Below, in pieces: positions 1 to 8,082 of a stretch of DNA of 64,000 nucleotides. The DNA is from Pseudomonas peradeniyensis (GTDB lineage: Bacteria; Pseudomonadota; Gammaproteobacteria; Pseudomonadales; Pseudomonadaceae): NCBI RefSeq assembly GCF_014268935.2, contig NZ_JABWRJ020000002.1, positions 434,001-498,000 on the forward strand, given 5' to 3'. The notes under the pieces were generated by a model. That model searched no databases. It was not told the DNA's origin and saw only the letters and a program-made list of their open reading frames with translations. Each line of letters opens with the position of its first letter. Positions within the stretch are counted from its first letter, which is position 1. A program made the translations under genes and the position numbers.

Positions 1-123
1 GGCGACCTGTACGCCCAGCTCAAGGTAGTGATGCCTGCCCAATCCGACGACGCAACTCGCGCATTGTGGACCCAGCTCTCCGAGAAAGCCGCGTTCAACC
101 CGAGGACTCAATGGAGTAAGTGA
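1..123 (+). CDS. cbpA: Curved DNA-binding protein CbpA, C-terminal end (partial)
   Basis: The first 40 codons of the window are open and end at TGA 121-123. The peptide begins [12 protein letters not shown], which matches the end of the C-terminal substrate-binding domain of DnaJ-like CbpA proteins, where a 'G-D-L-y-a' strand is typical. CbpA is a nucleoid-associated co-chaperone of the DnaJ class. The call rests mainly on the gene that follows, a CbpM-type modulator only 2 nt after the stop. The 5' part, including the J domain, lies outside the window. Confidence 0.8.
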   Translation, partial: GDLYAQLKVVMPAQSDDATRALWTQLSEKAAFNPRTQWSK

Positions 124-125
124 TC

Positions 126-431
126 ATGAGCAGCCCCCTGATCGTTCAACTGGACATGCGTACCCTGTGCCAGGAGGCCGACATCACGGCCGACTGGGTG
201 ATCGAGATCGTCGAGCACGGCATTGTCGAACCGTCGGGGCGAACGCCCGAGGAGTGGGTGTTCGATGACCGCGCGCCGGTGACCTTGAAGCGCGCGGTGA
301 AGCTGCATCAGGAGCTGGAGCTGGAGTGGGAAGGGGTGGCGCTGGCGTTGGAGCTGTTGGAAGAGGTGCAGCAGTTGCGCAGCGAGAACAGCATGTTGAA
401 GCAGCGGTTGGGCAGGTTTACCCAGATGTGA
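126..431 (+). CDS. cbpM: Chaperone modulatory protein CbpM
   Basis: A 101-residue protein starting at ATG 126, 2 nt after the cbpA stop; a GTG at 120 overlapping that stop is a possible alternative start. It has the size and look of the CbpM/MerR-like HTH family: an N-terminal winged-helix part (TADWVIEIVEHGIVEP, about residues 19-34) and a C-terminal helix rich in Leu and Glu that could form a coiled coil. In E. coli CbpM binds the J domain of CbpA and inhibits both its co-chaperone and DNA-binding activities. The tight spacing indicates one operon with cbpA. Confidence 0.9.
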   Translation: MSSPLIVQLDMRTLCQEADITADWVIEIVEHGIVEPSGRTPEEWVFDDRAPVTLKRAVKLHQELELEWEGVALALELLEEVQQLRSENSMLKQRLGRFTQM

Positions 432-452
432 GAGTTAAAGCATCGCGGGGCA

Positions 453-995
453 TCAACGCCGTTCTGAGGCGGGGGCCAGGACCTTGAAATACAACGCTGT
501 TGCCCGGTAAACCCCTTCCGGTCCGCAGGCATAATCCGGAATCTCCCCTGCCTTGCTGTACCTCAGCACCCGATAGAACGCCTCTGCCTCGGACCCAGCC
601 TCGGTATCGAGAAACAGCATCCCCCGCCCGATCCGCCGCGCCTCGGTCTCCAGCGCGTTCATCAACTGCTGCCCCAGCCCACGCCTGCGCGCATCGCTGT
701 GCACCAGCAGCTTCTGCACCTCGCCCCGGTTCAGCCCGTTGGGCTTCAGGCACAACCCCAGCTGCACACTACCCAGCACCTCCTGCCCCTGGGCGATGAC
801 CCAGAGCAGCCGCTCGCCACCGGCCAGCTTTGCCTTCACCTCATCGAAGTAGGCCTTGGCCTGCTGCTCGTCGATATCGGCTAGAAACCCCACCGACGCG
901 CCCTGGCGCACCGCATCGAGCAAAAGGGTCACCAACCCGTCGCGGTAGTACGCCAGGCCTTCGTGGGTCACGCGGTGCAGCTGGGCGGTGTTCAT
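453..995 (-). CDS. GNAT family N-acetyltransferase
   Basis: A 180-residue single-domain acetyltransferase. Motif A for acetyl-CoA binding is visible as VQKLLVHSDARRRGLGQQLM around residues 93-112, with the R-x-x-G-x-G/A turn at RRGLGQ. A second typical strand-helix follows (GMLFLDTEAGSEAEAFYRVLRY). The substrate cannot be told from the sequence. It is transcribed away from cbpM and lies 5 nt downstream of a second GNAT gene on the same strand, so the two probably form one transcript. Confidence 0.85.
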   Translation of the reverse strand: MNTAQLHRVTHEGLAYYRDGLVTLLLDAVRQGASVGFLADIDEQQAKAYFDEVKAKLAGGERLLWVIAQGQEVLGSVQLGLCLKPNGLNRGEVQKLLVHSDARRRGLGQQLMNALETEARRIGRGMLFLDTEAGSEAEAFYRVLRYSKAGEIPDYACGPEGVYRATALYFKVLAPASERR

Positions 996-1000
996 CGGCT

Positions 1001-1525
1001 TCAGGTCCTTGAAGGGGGAAGGGAGTTGTCATTCAGGTACAGCTGCATGAAGGTCAGGTCTAGCCAGCGCCCGAACTTCACCCCCACCTGCGGCATCTGC
1101 CCGGTGGTGCTGAAACCCAGGCGTTCGTGCAGGCGGATCGACGCGGCGTTGCCGCTCTCGATGGCGGCAACCATCACATGTTTGTCGCAGTGGCGCGCGC
1201 GCTCGATCAGCGCGTCCATCAACACCGGCCCCAGGCCCTTGCCGCGTTGGTCGCCACGCACGTACACCGAGTGCTCGACGGTATGCCGGAAGCCTTCGAA
1301 CGGCCGCCAGTCGCCAAATGAGGCATAGCCCAGCACGCCGCTGTCGTCCACCGCGACCAGGATCGGGTAGCCCTGCTGCGCACGGGCCTCGAACCAGGCC
1401 AGGCGGTTGCCCAGGTCCACGGGGGTTTCGTTCCAGATCGCCGTGGTGTTGGCCACGGCGTCGTTGTAGATGTCGAGGATGCCCGGCACGTCGTCGATCA
1501 GGGCGTCGCGGATCTGGTAACTCAT
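1001..1525 (-). CDS. GNAT acetyltransferase, phosphinothricin/methionine-sulfoximine type
   Basis: A 174-residue enzyme starting at the ATG ending at 1525; the open frame continues 26 codons upstream but that part is not GNAT-like. Features of the Pat/MddA subfamily are clear: IYNDAVANTTAIWNETPVD (about 19-37), GDWRPFEGFRHTVEHSVYV (71-89) and the CoA loop RGDQRGKGLG (90-99). Members acetylate L-methionine sulfoximine, methionine sulfone or phosphinothricin at the amino group. A closely similar gene lies near the urea-related genes in P. aeruginosa, from memory. It sits just downstream of urtE on the same strand, with a 31-nt gap, so it may be read with the urt operon. Confidence 0.88.
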   Translation of the reverse strand: MSYQIRDALIDDVPGILDIYNDAVANTTAIWNETPVDLGNRLAWFEARAQQGYPILVAVDDSGVLGYASFGDWRPFEGFRHTVEHSVYVRGDQRGKGLGPVLMDALIERARHCDKHVMVAAIESGNAASIRLHERLGFSTTGQMPQVGVKFGRWLDLTFMQLYLNDNSLPPSRT

Positions 1526-1556
1526 GACAGCGTCTCGCAAGGGAAGTGGTTGCAGA

Positions 1557-2255
1557 TTAAATGGTAACCAGGCCGCGCACACCTTCGGCCTGCATGTTTT
1601 CACCCCGGCCGCGCTGGACGATCTCGCCGCGTGCCATGACCAGGTATTGGTCGGCCAGCTCCTCGGCGAAGTCGTAGAACTGCTCCACCAGCAGGATGGC
1701 CATGTCGCCCCGGTCGGCGAGCTTGCGGATCACCGCGCCGATCTCCTTGATCACCGACGGCTGGATGCCTTCGGTGGGCTCGTCGAGGATCAACAGGCGC
1801 GGGCGGCTGGCCAGGGCGCGGCCGATGGCCAGCTGTTGCTGCTGGCCACCCGAGAGGTCGCCGCCACGGCGTTGCTTCATCTGCTCCAGCACCGGGAACA
1901 GCTCGTAGATGAAGGCGGGTACTTCCCGTGCCTCGCGGGCGGGGAAGCGCGACAGGCCCATCAGCAGGTTTTCCTCGACGGTCAGGCGCGGGAAGATCTC
2001 GCGGCCCTGGGGCACGTAGGCGATGCCGGCCTGGACCCGTTGCTGGGGCTTGAGCGTGGTGATCGGCTTGCCTTCCCATTCCACGCGGCCCTCGCGGGCC
2101 GGCAGCAGGCCCATCAGGCAGCGCAGCAGGGTGGTCTTGCCCACGCCGTTGCGACCCAGCAGGCAGGTGACCTCGCCGACCTTGGCCTCGAAGGACAGGC
2201 CGCGCAGGATGTGGCTGCCGCCGTAGTATTGGTGCAGGGTGTCGATCTTGAGCAT
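1557..2255 (-). CDS. urtE: Urea ABC transporter ATP-binding subunit UrtE
   Basis: A 232-residue cytoplasmic ABC ATPase of the branched-chain amino acid (LivF) type. Walker A is GRNGVGKTT (34-42), the signature is LSGGQQQQ (134-141) and Walker B RLLILDEP (153-160). The start is MLKIDTLHQYYGG at 2255; the frame stays open into the REP repeat upstream, but that stretch is not coding in character. UrtE is the last gene of urtABCDE and pairs with UrtD to power urea import. It is separated from urtD by 134 nt that hold a REP palindrome pair. Confidence 0.95.
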   Translation of the reverse strand: MLKIDTLHQYYGGSHILRGLSFEAKVGEVTCLLGRNGVGKTTLLRCLMGLLPAREGRVEWEGKPITTLKPQQRVQAGIAYVPQGREIFPRLTVEENLLMGLSRFPAREAREVPAFIYELFPVLEQMKQRRGGDLSGGQQQQLAIGRALASRPRLLILDEPTEGIQPSVIKEIGAVIRKLADRGDMAILLVEQFYDFAEELADQYLVMARGEIVQRGRGENMQAEGVRGLVTI

Positions 2256-2289
2256 GTGTTGTCCTTTTCGAATCTGCTTTGTGTTTTCG

Positions 2290-2371
2290 GGCCTCATCGC
2301 CGGCAAGCCGGCTCCCACAGGGGCTGCGCTTGCACAAACCCTGTGGGAGCCGGCTTGCCGGCGATGAGGCC
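2290..2371. repeat. REP inverted pair between urtD and urtE
   Basis: Two 32-nt arms are perfect inverted copies: 2290-2321 and 2340-2371, with an 18-nt spacer. The arms carry the core CGGCAAGCCGGCTCCCAC and its complement, a variant of the P. putida REP unit. It lies inside the urt transcription unit, where such a hairpin may stabilise or attenuate the upstream part of the mRNA. Confidence 0.92.
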
Positions 2372-2389
2372 GGTACAGCCACCCAGAAT

Positions 2390-3243
<854 letters not shown>

Positions 3244-3247
<4 letters not shown>

Positions 3248-4323
3248 GGCTGGCTCCTTTTCTTCACAAGGCCGACCACGCCCTTGGGCAGGTACAAGGT
3301 GACGAGGATGAACAGCGCGCCGAGGAAGAACAGCCAGAACTCGGGGAACGCCACGGTGAACCAGCTCTTCATGCCATTGACCAAACCGGCGCCGAGCAGC
3401 GGCCCGATCAGCGTGCCGCGCCCGCCCAGGGCCACCCACACGGCGGCCTCGATGGAGTTGGTCGGCGACATCTCGCTGGGGTTGATGATGCCCACCTGCG
3501 GCACGTACAGCGCTCCGGCCAGGCCGCACAGCACGGCGCTGAGCACCCATACCAGCAGCTTGAAGCCGCGCGGGTCGTAGCCGCAGAACATCAGGCGGTT
3601 CTCGGCATCGCGCACGGCAGTGAGCAGGCGACCGAACTTGCTCTGGGTCAGGCGCCAGCACAGGAACAGGCTGCCCAGTAGCAGGCCGACCGTCAGCAGG
3701 AACAGCGCGGCGCGGGTGCCCTGGGCGGTGATATCGAAACCGAGGATGGTGCGGAAATTGGTGAAACCGTTGTTGCCGCCAAAGCCGGTCTCGTTGCGGA
3801 AGAACAGCAGCATGCCGGCGAAGGTCAGGGCCTGGGTCATGATCGAGAAGTACACGCCCTTGATCCGTGAGCGGAAGGCGAAGAAACCGAACACCAGCGC
3901 CAGCAGCCCCGGCGCCAGCACCACCAGGCACAGCGCCCAGGCGAAATGCTGGGTGCCGGCCCAGTACCAGGGCAGCTCGCTCCACGACAGGAAGGTCATG
4001 AACCCCGGCAAGCCATCGCCGGCCGCCTGGCGCATCAGGTACATGCCCATGGCGTAGCCGCCCAGGGCGAAGAACAGGCCGTGGCCCAAAGACAGCAAGC
4101 CTGCGTAGCCCCAGACCAGGTCCAGGGCCAGGGCGACGATGGCGTAGCAGAGGATCTTGCCGACCAGGGTCAGGGTATAGGCCGAGACCTGTAAGGCGTG
4201 CCCGTCAGGCAGCAGCGACAGTAGCGGCAGGGCCAGCAGCACCAGGACGACAACGGCGCCGACGGCCATTGAAACCCGGGTGCCGGCCTTGCGCGTGGCA
4301 GTGACAATCAATGGCTGGTTCAT
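3244..4323 (-). CDS. urtC: Urea ABC transporter permease UrtC
   Basis: A 359-residue inner-membrane permease of the LivM family. It has about ten hydrophobic segments, starting with VSMAVGAVVVLVLLALPLLS near residue 18, and the family motif region LVWGYAGLLSLGHGLFFALG around 60-80. A typical GALYVP...INPSEMSP...WVALGGRGTL stretch lies near the C-terminus. The start ATG ends at 4323 and touches the urtB stop (TGATG arrangement). It forms the transmembrane channel with UrtB. Confidence 0.95.
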
Positions 4324-5810
4324 CAGTCGATTACCCGTCCCTTGAGGGCGAACAGGCCTTGCGGGCGCTTCTGGATGAACAGAATGATTAGCGCAAGGAT
4401 GAGGATCTTGCCCAGCACCGCACCGATCTGCGGCTCCAGCAGTTTGTTGGCGATGCCCAGCCCGAAGGCCGCCCACAGGCTGCCGGCCAGCTGGCCGACG
4501 CCGCCGAGCACCACCACCAGGAACGAGTCGATGATGTAGCTCTGGCCCAGGTCCGGCCCCACGTTGCCGACTTGGCTCAGGGCCACGCCGCCGAGCCCGG
4601 CAATGCCTGAGCCAAGACCGAAGGCGAGCATGTCGACGCGCCCGGTGGATACCCCGCAGCAGGCCGCCATGTTGCGGTTCTGGGTGACGGCGCGCACGTT
4701 CAGGCCCAGCCGGGTGCGGTTGAGCAGCAGCCAGGTGAGCAGAACCACGGCGAGGGCGAAGCCGATGATCACCAGGCGGTTGTACGGCAGCACCAGGTTG
4801 GGCAGCACCTGGATGCCGCCGGACAGCCAGGCCGGGTTGCTCACCTCGACGTTCTGCGCGCCGAAGATCAGGCGCACGGCCTGGATCAGGATCAGGCTGA
4901 TGCCCCAGGTGGCTAGCAGGGTTTCCAGTGGGCGGCCATACAAGTGGCGGATCACCGTGCGCTCCAGGGCCATGCCGACCCCGGCGCTGACGGCGAAGGC
5001 CACCGGCAGGGCGATCAGCGGGTAGAACTCGATGGCGCCCGGGGCATAACGCTGCAGTAGCACCTGGACCATGTAGGTGCTGTAGGCGCCGAGCATCAGC
5101 ATCTCGCCGTGGGCCATGTTGATCACCCCGAGCAGGCCGAAGGTGATTGCCAGGCCCAGCGCCGCCAGCAGCAGGATCGAACCCAGCGACAGGCCGCTGA
5201 AGGCCTGGCCGAGCAGTTCGCCGACCAGCAGCTTGCGCTGTACCTGGGCCAGGCTGGTTTCTGCGGCGATGCGCACGGCGGCGTCGGTTTCGGCGTCGGG
5301 TTGCAGCAGGGCTTCGAGGCGGGTGCGGGCCAGCGGGTCGCCGGTTTCGCCGAGCAGGCGCACCGCGGCCAGGCGTACTGCAGGCTCGCTGGCGCCCAGT
5401 TGCAGGTTGGCCAGGGCCAGGCCAAGGGCCGCGTGCACGGCGGCGTCCGGTTCGCTGGCGAAGCGGCGGTCGAGGAAGGCCATCTGCGCCGGTTGCGCGG
5501 TTTTTTGCAGTTGCTGGGCGGCGACCAGGCGCACGTTGGCTTGGTCACTGAGCAGTTGATGGCTGGCCAATGTGTTGTCGATCAGGCCGCGCAGGCGGTT
5601 GTTCAGGCGCAGTTTGCGCGTGTCGTTTTCGGCGATGCGGCCCTGGCGCAGGTTTTCCAGCAGCGGCAGGCGGGCGGCATCGGGTTGTGCGGCCCAGGTT
5701 TCGAGCAGGCTGGCCTGTTCGGCGGGTTTGGCGGTGAGGAAGAACTCGCCTTCGCTGGCTTGGGTGGCCAGGGGCAATAGCAGTAGTAATGTGAACAGGA
5801 GTCTGAGCAT
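4323..5810 (-). CDS. urtB: Urea ABC transporter permease UrtB with periplasmic N-terminal extension
   Basis: A 495-residue protein, much longer than the about 290 residues of LivH. Residues 1-19 (MLRLLFTLLLLLPLATQAS) look like a signal peptide. Residues about 20-205 are soluble and contain Ala/Leu-rich helical repeats of HEAT style (for example AVRLAAVRLLGETGDPLART). The LivH-like permease follows from about residue 210 (GSILLLAALGLAITFGLLGVINMAHGEM...). This long form is usual for proteobacterial UrtB. The start ATG at 5808-5810 gives a good signal sequence, unlike the upstream part of the open frame. Coupled to urtC. Confidence 0.94.
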   Translation of the reverse strand: MLRLLFTLLLLLPLATQASEGEFFLTAKPAEQASLLETWAAQPDAARLPLLENLRQGRIAENDTRKLRLNNRLRGLIDNTLASHQLLSDQANVRLVAAQQLQKTAQPAQMAFLDRRFASEPDAAVHAALGLALANLQLGASEPAVRLAAVRLLGETGDPLARTRLEALLQPDAETDAAVRIAAETSLAQVQRKLLVGELLGQAFSGLSLGSILLLAALGLAITFGLLGVINMAHGEMLMLGAYSTYMVQVLLQRYAPGAIEFYPLIALPVAFAVSAGVGMALERTVIRHLYGRPLETLLATWGISLILIQAVRLIFGAQNVEVSNPAWLSGGIQVLPNLVLPYNRLVIIGFALAVVLLTWLLLNRTRLGLNVRAVTQNRNMAACCGVSTGRVDMLAFGLGSGIAGLGGVALSQVGNVGPDLGQSYIIDSFLVVVLGGVGQLAGSLWAAFGLGIANKLLEPQIGAVLGKILILALIILFIQKRPQGLFALKGRVID

Positions 5811-5840
5811 GCGGGCAGTCCTGGAAATCGGCGGTGGATT

Positions 5841-5919
5841 CATCGCGGGGCAAGCCCGCTCCCACGCCGCCCCCCATCCAGAGGTGAGTGCAGCGTGGGA
5901 GCGGGCTTGCCCCGCGATG
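5841..5919. repeat. REP inverted pair between urtA and urtB
   Basis: 27-nt perfect arms at 5841-5867 and 5893-5919 with the unit CATCGCGGGGCAAGCCCGCT and its complement, separated by 25 nt. It sits between urtA and urtB on the minus strand. A hairpin here could raise urtA mRNA over the permease genes, as a binding protein is normally needed in excess. Confidence 0.93.
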
Positions 5920-5922
5920 GCG

Positions 5923-7188
5923 TCAGTTGCCCTTCACTGCATAGTCAGGCCGCTTGTCATTCCCCGGAATGAACGGGCTCCAAGGCTGCGCCCGCAGCGG
6001 CTCCTCGGTCTGCCACACCACACTGAATTGCCCATCATCCTGGATTTCGCCGATCATCACCGGCTTGTGCAGGTGGTGGTTGCTCTTGTCCATGGTCAGG
6101 GTGAAGCCCGACGGCGCCTTGAAGCTCTGCCCGGCCAGCGCCTCGCGCACCTTGTCCACATCGGTGCTGCCGGCCTTCTGCGCCGCCTGCGCCCACATGT
6201 GGATGCCCACGTAGGTGGCCTCCATCGGGTCGTTGGTCACCGCCTTGTCGGCCCCCGGCAGGTTCTTGGCCTTGGCGTAGGCCTTCCAGTCGGCGACGAA
6301 CTTCTGGTTGACCGGGTTATCCACAGACTCGAAGTAGTTCCACGCCGCCAGGTGCCCCACCAGCGGCTTGGTGTCGATGCCGCGCAGCTCCTCTTCACCC
6401 ACCGAGAACGCCACCACCGGCACGTCGGTGGCCTTCAGCCCCTGGTTGGCCAGCTCCTTGTAGAACGGCACGTTGGAGTCGCCGTTGACCGTGGAAATGA
6501 CCGCCGTCTTGCCCCCGGCCGAGAACTTCTTGATGTTGGCGACGATGGTCTGGTAATCGCTGTGGCCGAACGGCGTGTACACCTCTTCGATGTCCTTGTC
6601 GGCCACGCCCTTGCTGTGCAGGAAGGCGCGCAGGATCTTGTTGGTGGTGCGCGGGTAGACGTAGTCGGTGCCCAGCAGGAAGAAGCGCTTGGCGCCGCCG
6701 CCGTCCTCGCTCATCAGGTACTCCACCGCCGGGATCGCCTGCTGGTTGGGCGCCGCGCCGGTGTAGAACACGTTCGGCGACATCTCTTCACCCTCGTACT
6801 GCACCGGGTAGAACAGCAGGCCGTTGAGCTCCTCGAACACCGGCAGCACCGACTTGCGCGACACCGAGGTCCAGCAGCCGAACACCACCGCGACCTTGTC
6901 CTGTGTCAGCAGCTGGCGGCTCTTCTCGGCGAACAGTGGCCAGTTGGACGCCGGGTCCACCACCACCGGCTCCAGCAGCTTGCCGTTGACCCCGCCCTTG
7001 GCGTTGATCTCGTCGATGGTCATCAGCGCCATGTCCTTGAGCGAGGTCTCGGAGATCGCCATGGTCCCGGACAGCGAATGCAGGATGCCGACCTTGATGG
7101 TCTCGGCGGCCTGGATGCTCCAGCTCAGGCCCATCGCGGCGATCGATGCGCTGAGGGTAAAGGCCTTGATCAGACTGCGTCGCTTCAT
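5923..7188 (-). CDS. urtA: Urea ABC transporter substrate-binding protein UrtA
   Basis: A 421-residue periplasmic binding protein of the Peripla_BP_5/AmiC type. The start MKRRSLIKAFTLSASIAAMG at 7188 gives a signal peptide with a twin-arginine-like RRSLIK motif and cleavage near SIQA-AETIKVG (residue 27). Typical UrtA segments follow: GILHSLSGTMAISETSLKD, VFGCWTSVSRKSVLP, FYPVQYEGEE and FLLGTDYVYPRTTN. It captures urea and delivers it to UrtBC. First gene of the operon; a sigma-54 promoter lies 45 nt upstream of the start codon. Confidence 0.96.
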   Translation of the reverse strand: MKRRSLIKAFTLSASIAAMGLSWSIQAAETIKVGILHSLSGTMAISETSLKDMALMTIDEINAKGGVNGKLLEPVVVDPASNWPLFAEKSRQLLTQDKVAVVFGCWTSVSRKSVLPVFEELNGLLFYPVQYEGEEMSPNVFYTGAAPNQQAIPAVEYLMSEDGGGAKRFFLLGTDYVYPRTTNKILRAFLHSKGVADKDIEEVYTPFGHSDYQTIVANIKKFSAGGKTAVISTVNGDSNVPFYKELANQGLKATDVPVVAFSVGEEELRGIDTKPLVGHLAAWNYFESVDNPVNQKFVADWKAYAKAKNLPGADKAVTNDPMEATYVGIHMWAQAAQKAGSTDVDKVREALAGQSFKAPSGFTLTMDKSNHHLHKPVMIGEIQDDGQFSVVWQTEEPLRAQPWSPFIPGNDKRPDYAVKGN

Positions 7189-7232
7189 GTGCTCACTCCG
7201 ATGTGATGGTGGGTGTTGGCCTAGTTGGAGAG

Positions 7233-7248
7233 TGCAAAGGCTGTGCCG
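7233..7248 (-). promoter_or_regulatory. Sigma-54 (-24/-12) promoter of urtABCDE
   Basis: On the minus strand the sequence reads CGGCACAGCCTTTGCA, against the RpoN consensus TGGCAC-N5-TTGCW. The essential GG and GC are 12 nt apart. It lies 45-60 nt upstream of the urtA start, so transcription should start near 7222. Sigma-54 with NtrC is the standard nitrogen-limitation control, which fits urea uptake. A GGTGC half-site at about 7314-7318 could be part of an activator site but is weak. Confidence 0.75.
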
Positions 7249-7365
7249 AGCGATGGAATGTGCGTGATAGAGCGGTTGTGCGACGAATCGGGGCGCGAGG
7301 TGGGGCCAGGATGGTGCTTGCAGGTTGGGCCTGCACAGGATTGGGGCCGGGGGCGATGAACACTT

Positions 7366-7394
7366 TTGACACATAAGCACTACTTGAGTACCGT
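7366..7394 (+). promoter_or_regulatory. Sigma-70 promoter of the structured leader
   Basis: TTGACA (7366-7371, perfect -35) is followed after 17 nt by TACCGT (7389-7394, weaker -10). The predicted start is about 7400, exactly where the first hairpin of the leader begins. No coding sequence precedes it on this strand for several kb. Confidence 0.65.
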
Positions 7395-7399
7395 GCCGC

Positions 7400-7622
7400 A
7401 CCGCAGTAGTTTCTGCGGTTCGGGATTGGCGTCCCGGATACAGAGAGCGGGCACTTTTAGCAGTGTCCTGCGTGGCTGCACCCGTTATGGGCGGAGCCGT
7501 GTGTGGGAGCCTTCGGGCTCACCGGCTCTCTCTGTCCGGCACGCCAACCCGCACGGCTCCGTCCACCCATATTGGCGTGTGGGTGCGGAGCGTCATTACG
7601 GAGAGCCGCAAGGAGATGCACC
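7400..7622 (+). ncRNA. Long structured 5' leader with competing helices (candidate regulatory RNA)
   Basis: A 220-nt untranslated leader. Visible helices are: 7400-7406/7413-7419; 7421-7425/7432-7436; 7449-7455/7462-7468; 7507-7511/7516-7520 with a UUCG tetraloop; and a 12-bp hairpin 7557-7562+7564-7569/7580-7585+7586-7591. Three central segments each have two possible partners. ACGCCAA (7541-7547) can pair with TTGGCGT at 7426-7432 or 7572-7578. CACGGCTCCG (7553-7562) can pair with 7492-7501 or, in part, 7586-7591. GGCTCTCTCTG (7524-7534) can pair with CAGAGAG (7441-7447) or GAGAGCC (7601-7607), the last being 2 nt before the AAGGAG ribosome site (7610-7615). I do not recognise a named RNA family. 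Confidence 0.6.
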
Positions 7623-7700
7623 ATGCTCAAGAAGATCGTTCCAGATCCACCATTCGCATTTGCTGAAATCGCCACCTTTCATCGAGAGGTGCAGCCATGA
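7623..7700 (+). CDS. 25-residue peptide with KIVPDPP motif, first of an overlapping pair
   Basis: ATG 7623 is preceded by AAGGAG at 7610-7615 with 7-nt spacing, the best ribosome site in the area. The peptide is MLKKIVPDPP followed by FAFAEIATFHREVQP. The K-I-V-P-D-P-P start is what I remember as the N-terminus of small Pseudomonas DUF3077/DUF6124-type proteins. Here the frame stops after 25 codons and the last four bases (ATGA) overlap the start of the next gene. It may be a true small peptide, a leader peptide for coupling, or the N-terminal piece of a split gene. Confidence 0.6.
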   Translation: MLKKIVPDPPFAFAEIATFHREVQP

Positions 7701-7996
7701 ACCAGGAATCGCTGGTCAACCACAGTCCTCGCCAATCACGTCCCGTCACCGCTTGTTCCCACTTCGGCACCTGCAATCACGCCCATGCCCCGATTCTCTC
7801 GGTACGTGCTGGCGTTGATAGCGAGGATGCGCTGGTGTGCGCGGTGGCGGCGTTGAAGGCGGCTTATGAGACCAATGCTGCCGCGTTGGAGAAGGCGGGG
7901 GAGCCGTTGCGCAGTTTGCTGACGGCGACGGAGAACTCGCTGGAGAAAGGCCTGGCGCTGGCCGAAGCCGTGCTTGAAGGGTTGGAGCAAGGCTAG
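7697..7996 (+). CDS. Small DUF3077-like protein
   Basis: A 99-residue protein starting at ATG 7697 inside the stop of the preceding 25-codon frame. The N-terminal 33 residues are unlike any family I know (contains CSHFGTCNHAHAP). From residue 34 it reads LSVRAGVDSEDALVCAVAALKAA, close to the pattern of DUF3077-type helical proteins, followed by an Ala/Leu/Glu-rich helical tail. No signal peptide or membrane segment. Function unknown. Translation should depend on the upstream peptide and its structured leader. Confidence 0.75.
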   Translation: MNQESLVNHSPRQSRPVTACSHFGTCNHAHAPILSVRAGVDSEDALVCAVAALKAAYETNAAALEKAGEPLRSLLTATENSLEKGLALAEAVLEGLEQG

Positions 7997-8003
7997 CGGG
8001 CCT

Positions 8004-8073
8004 CATCGCGGGGCAAGCCCGCTCCCACGCCGATCTCACACGGCAGGCGTGGGAGCGGGCTTGCCCCGCGATG
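8004..8073. repeat. REP inverted pair
   Basis: 28-nt perfect arms at 8004-8031 and 8046-8073, separated by 14 nt, with the unit CATCGCGGGGCAAGCCCGCT. It lies between the convergent small DUF3077-like gene and cycA, where it can serve both as transcript end and as a 3' stabilising hairpin. Confidence 0.93.
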
Positions 8074-8082
8074 GGTTCAGGA

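Noticed and set aside
1557..2318. Longer urtE starting in the REP repeat
   Set aside because: The extra 21 codons translate the REP palindrome and do not resemble an ABC protein N-terminus; the start at 2255 fits the family.
7250..7365. Full paired NtrC binding sites upstream of urtA
   Set aside because: Only a GGTGC half-site near 7314 is visible; not enough to list as a site.
7616..7666. Short frame starting at ATG 7616 just before the 25-codon gene
   Set aside because: The ATG directly abuts the AAGGAG site with no spacing, and the peptide has no family resemblance; ATG 7623 is better placed.
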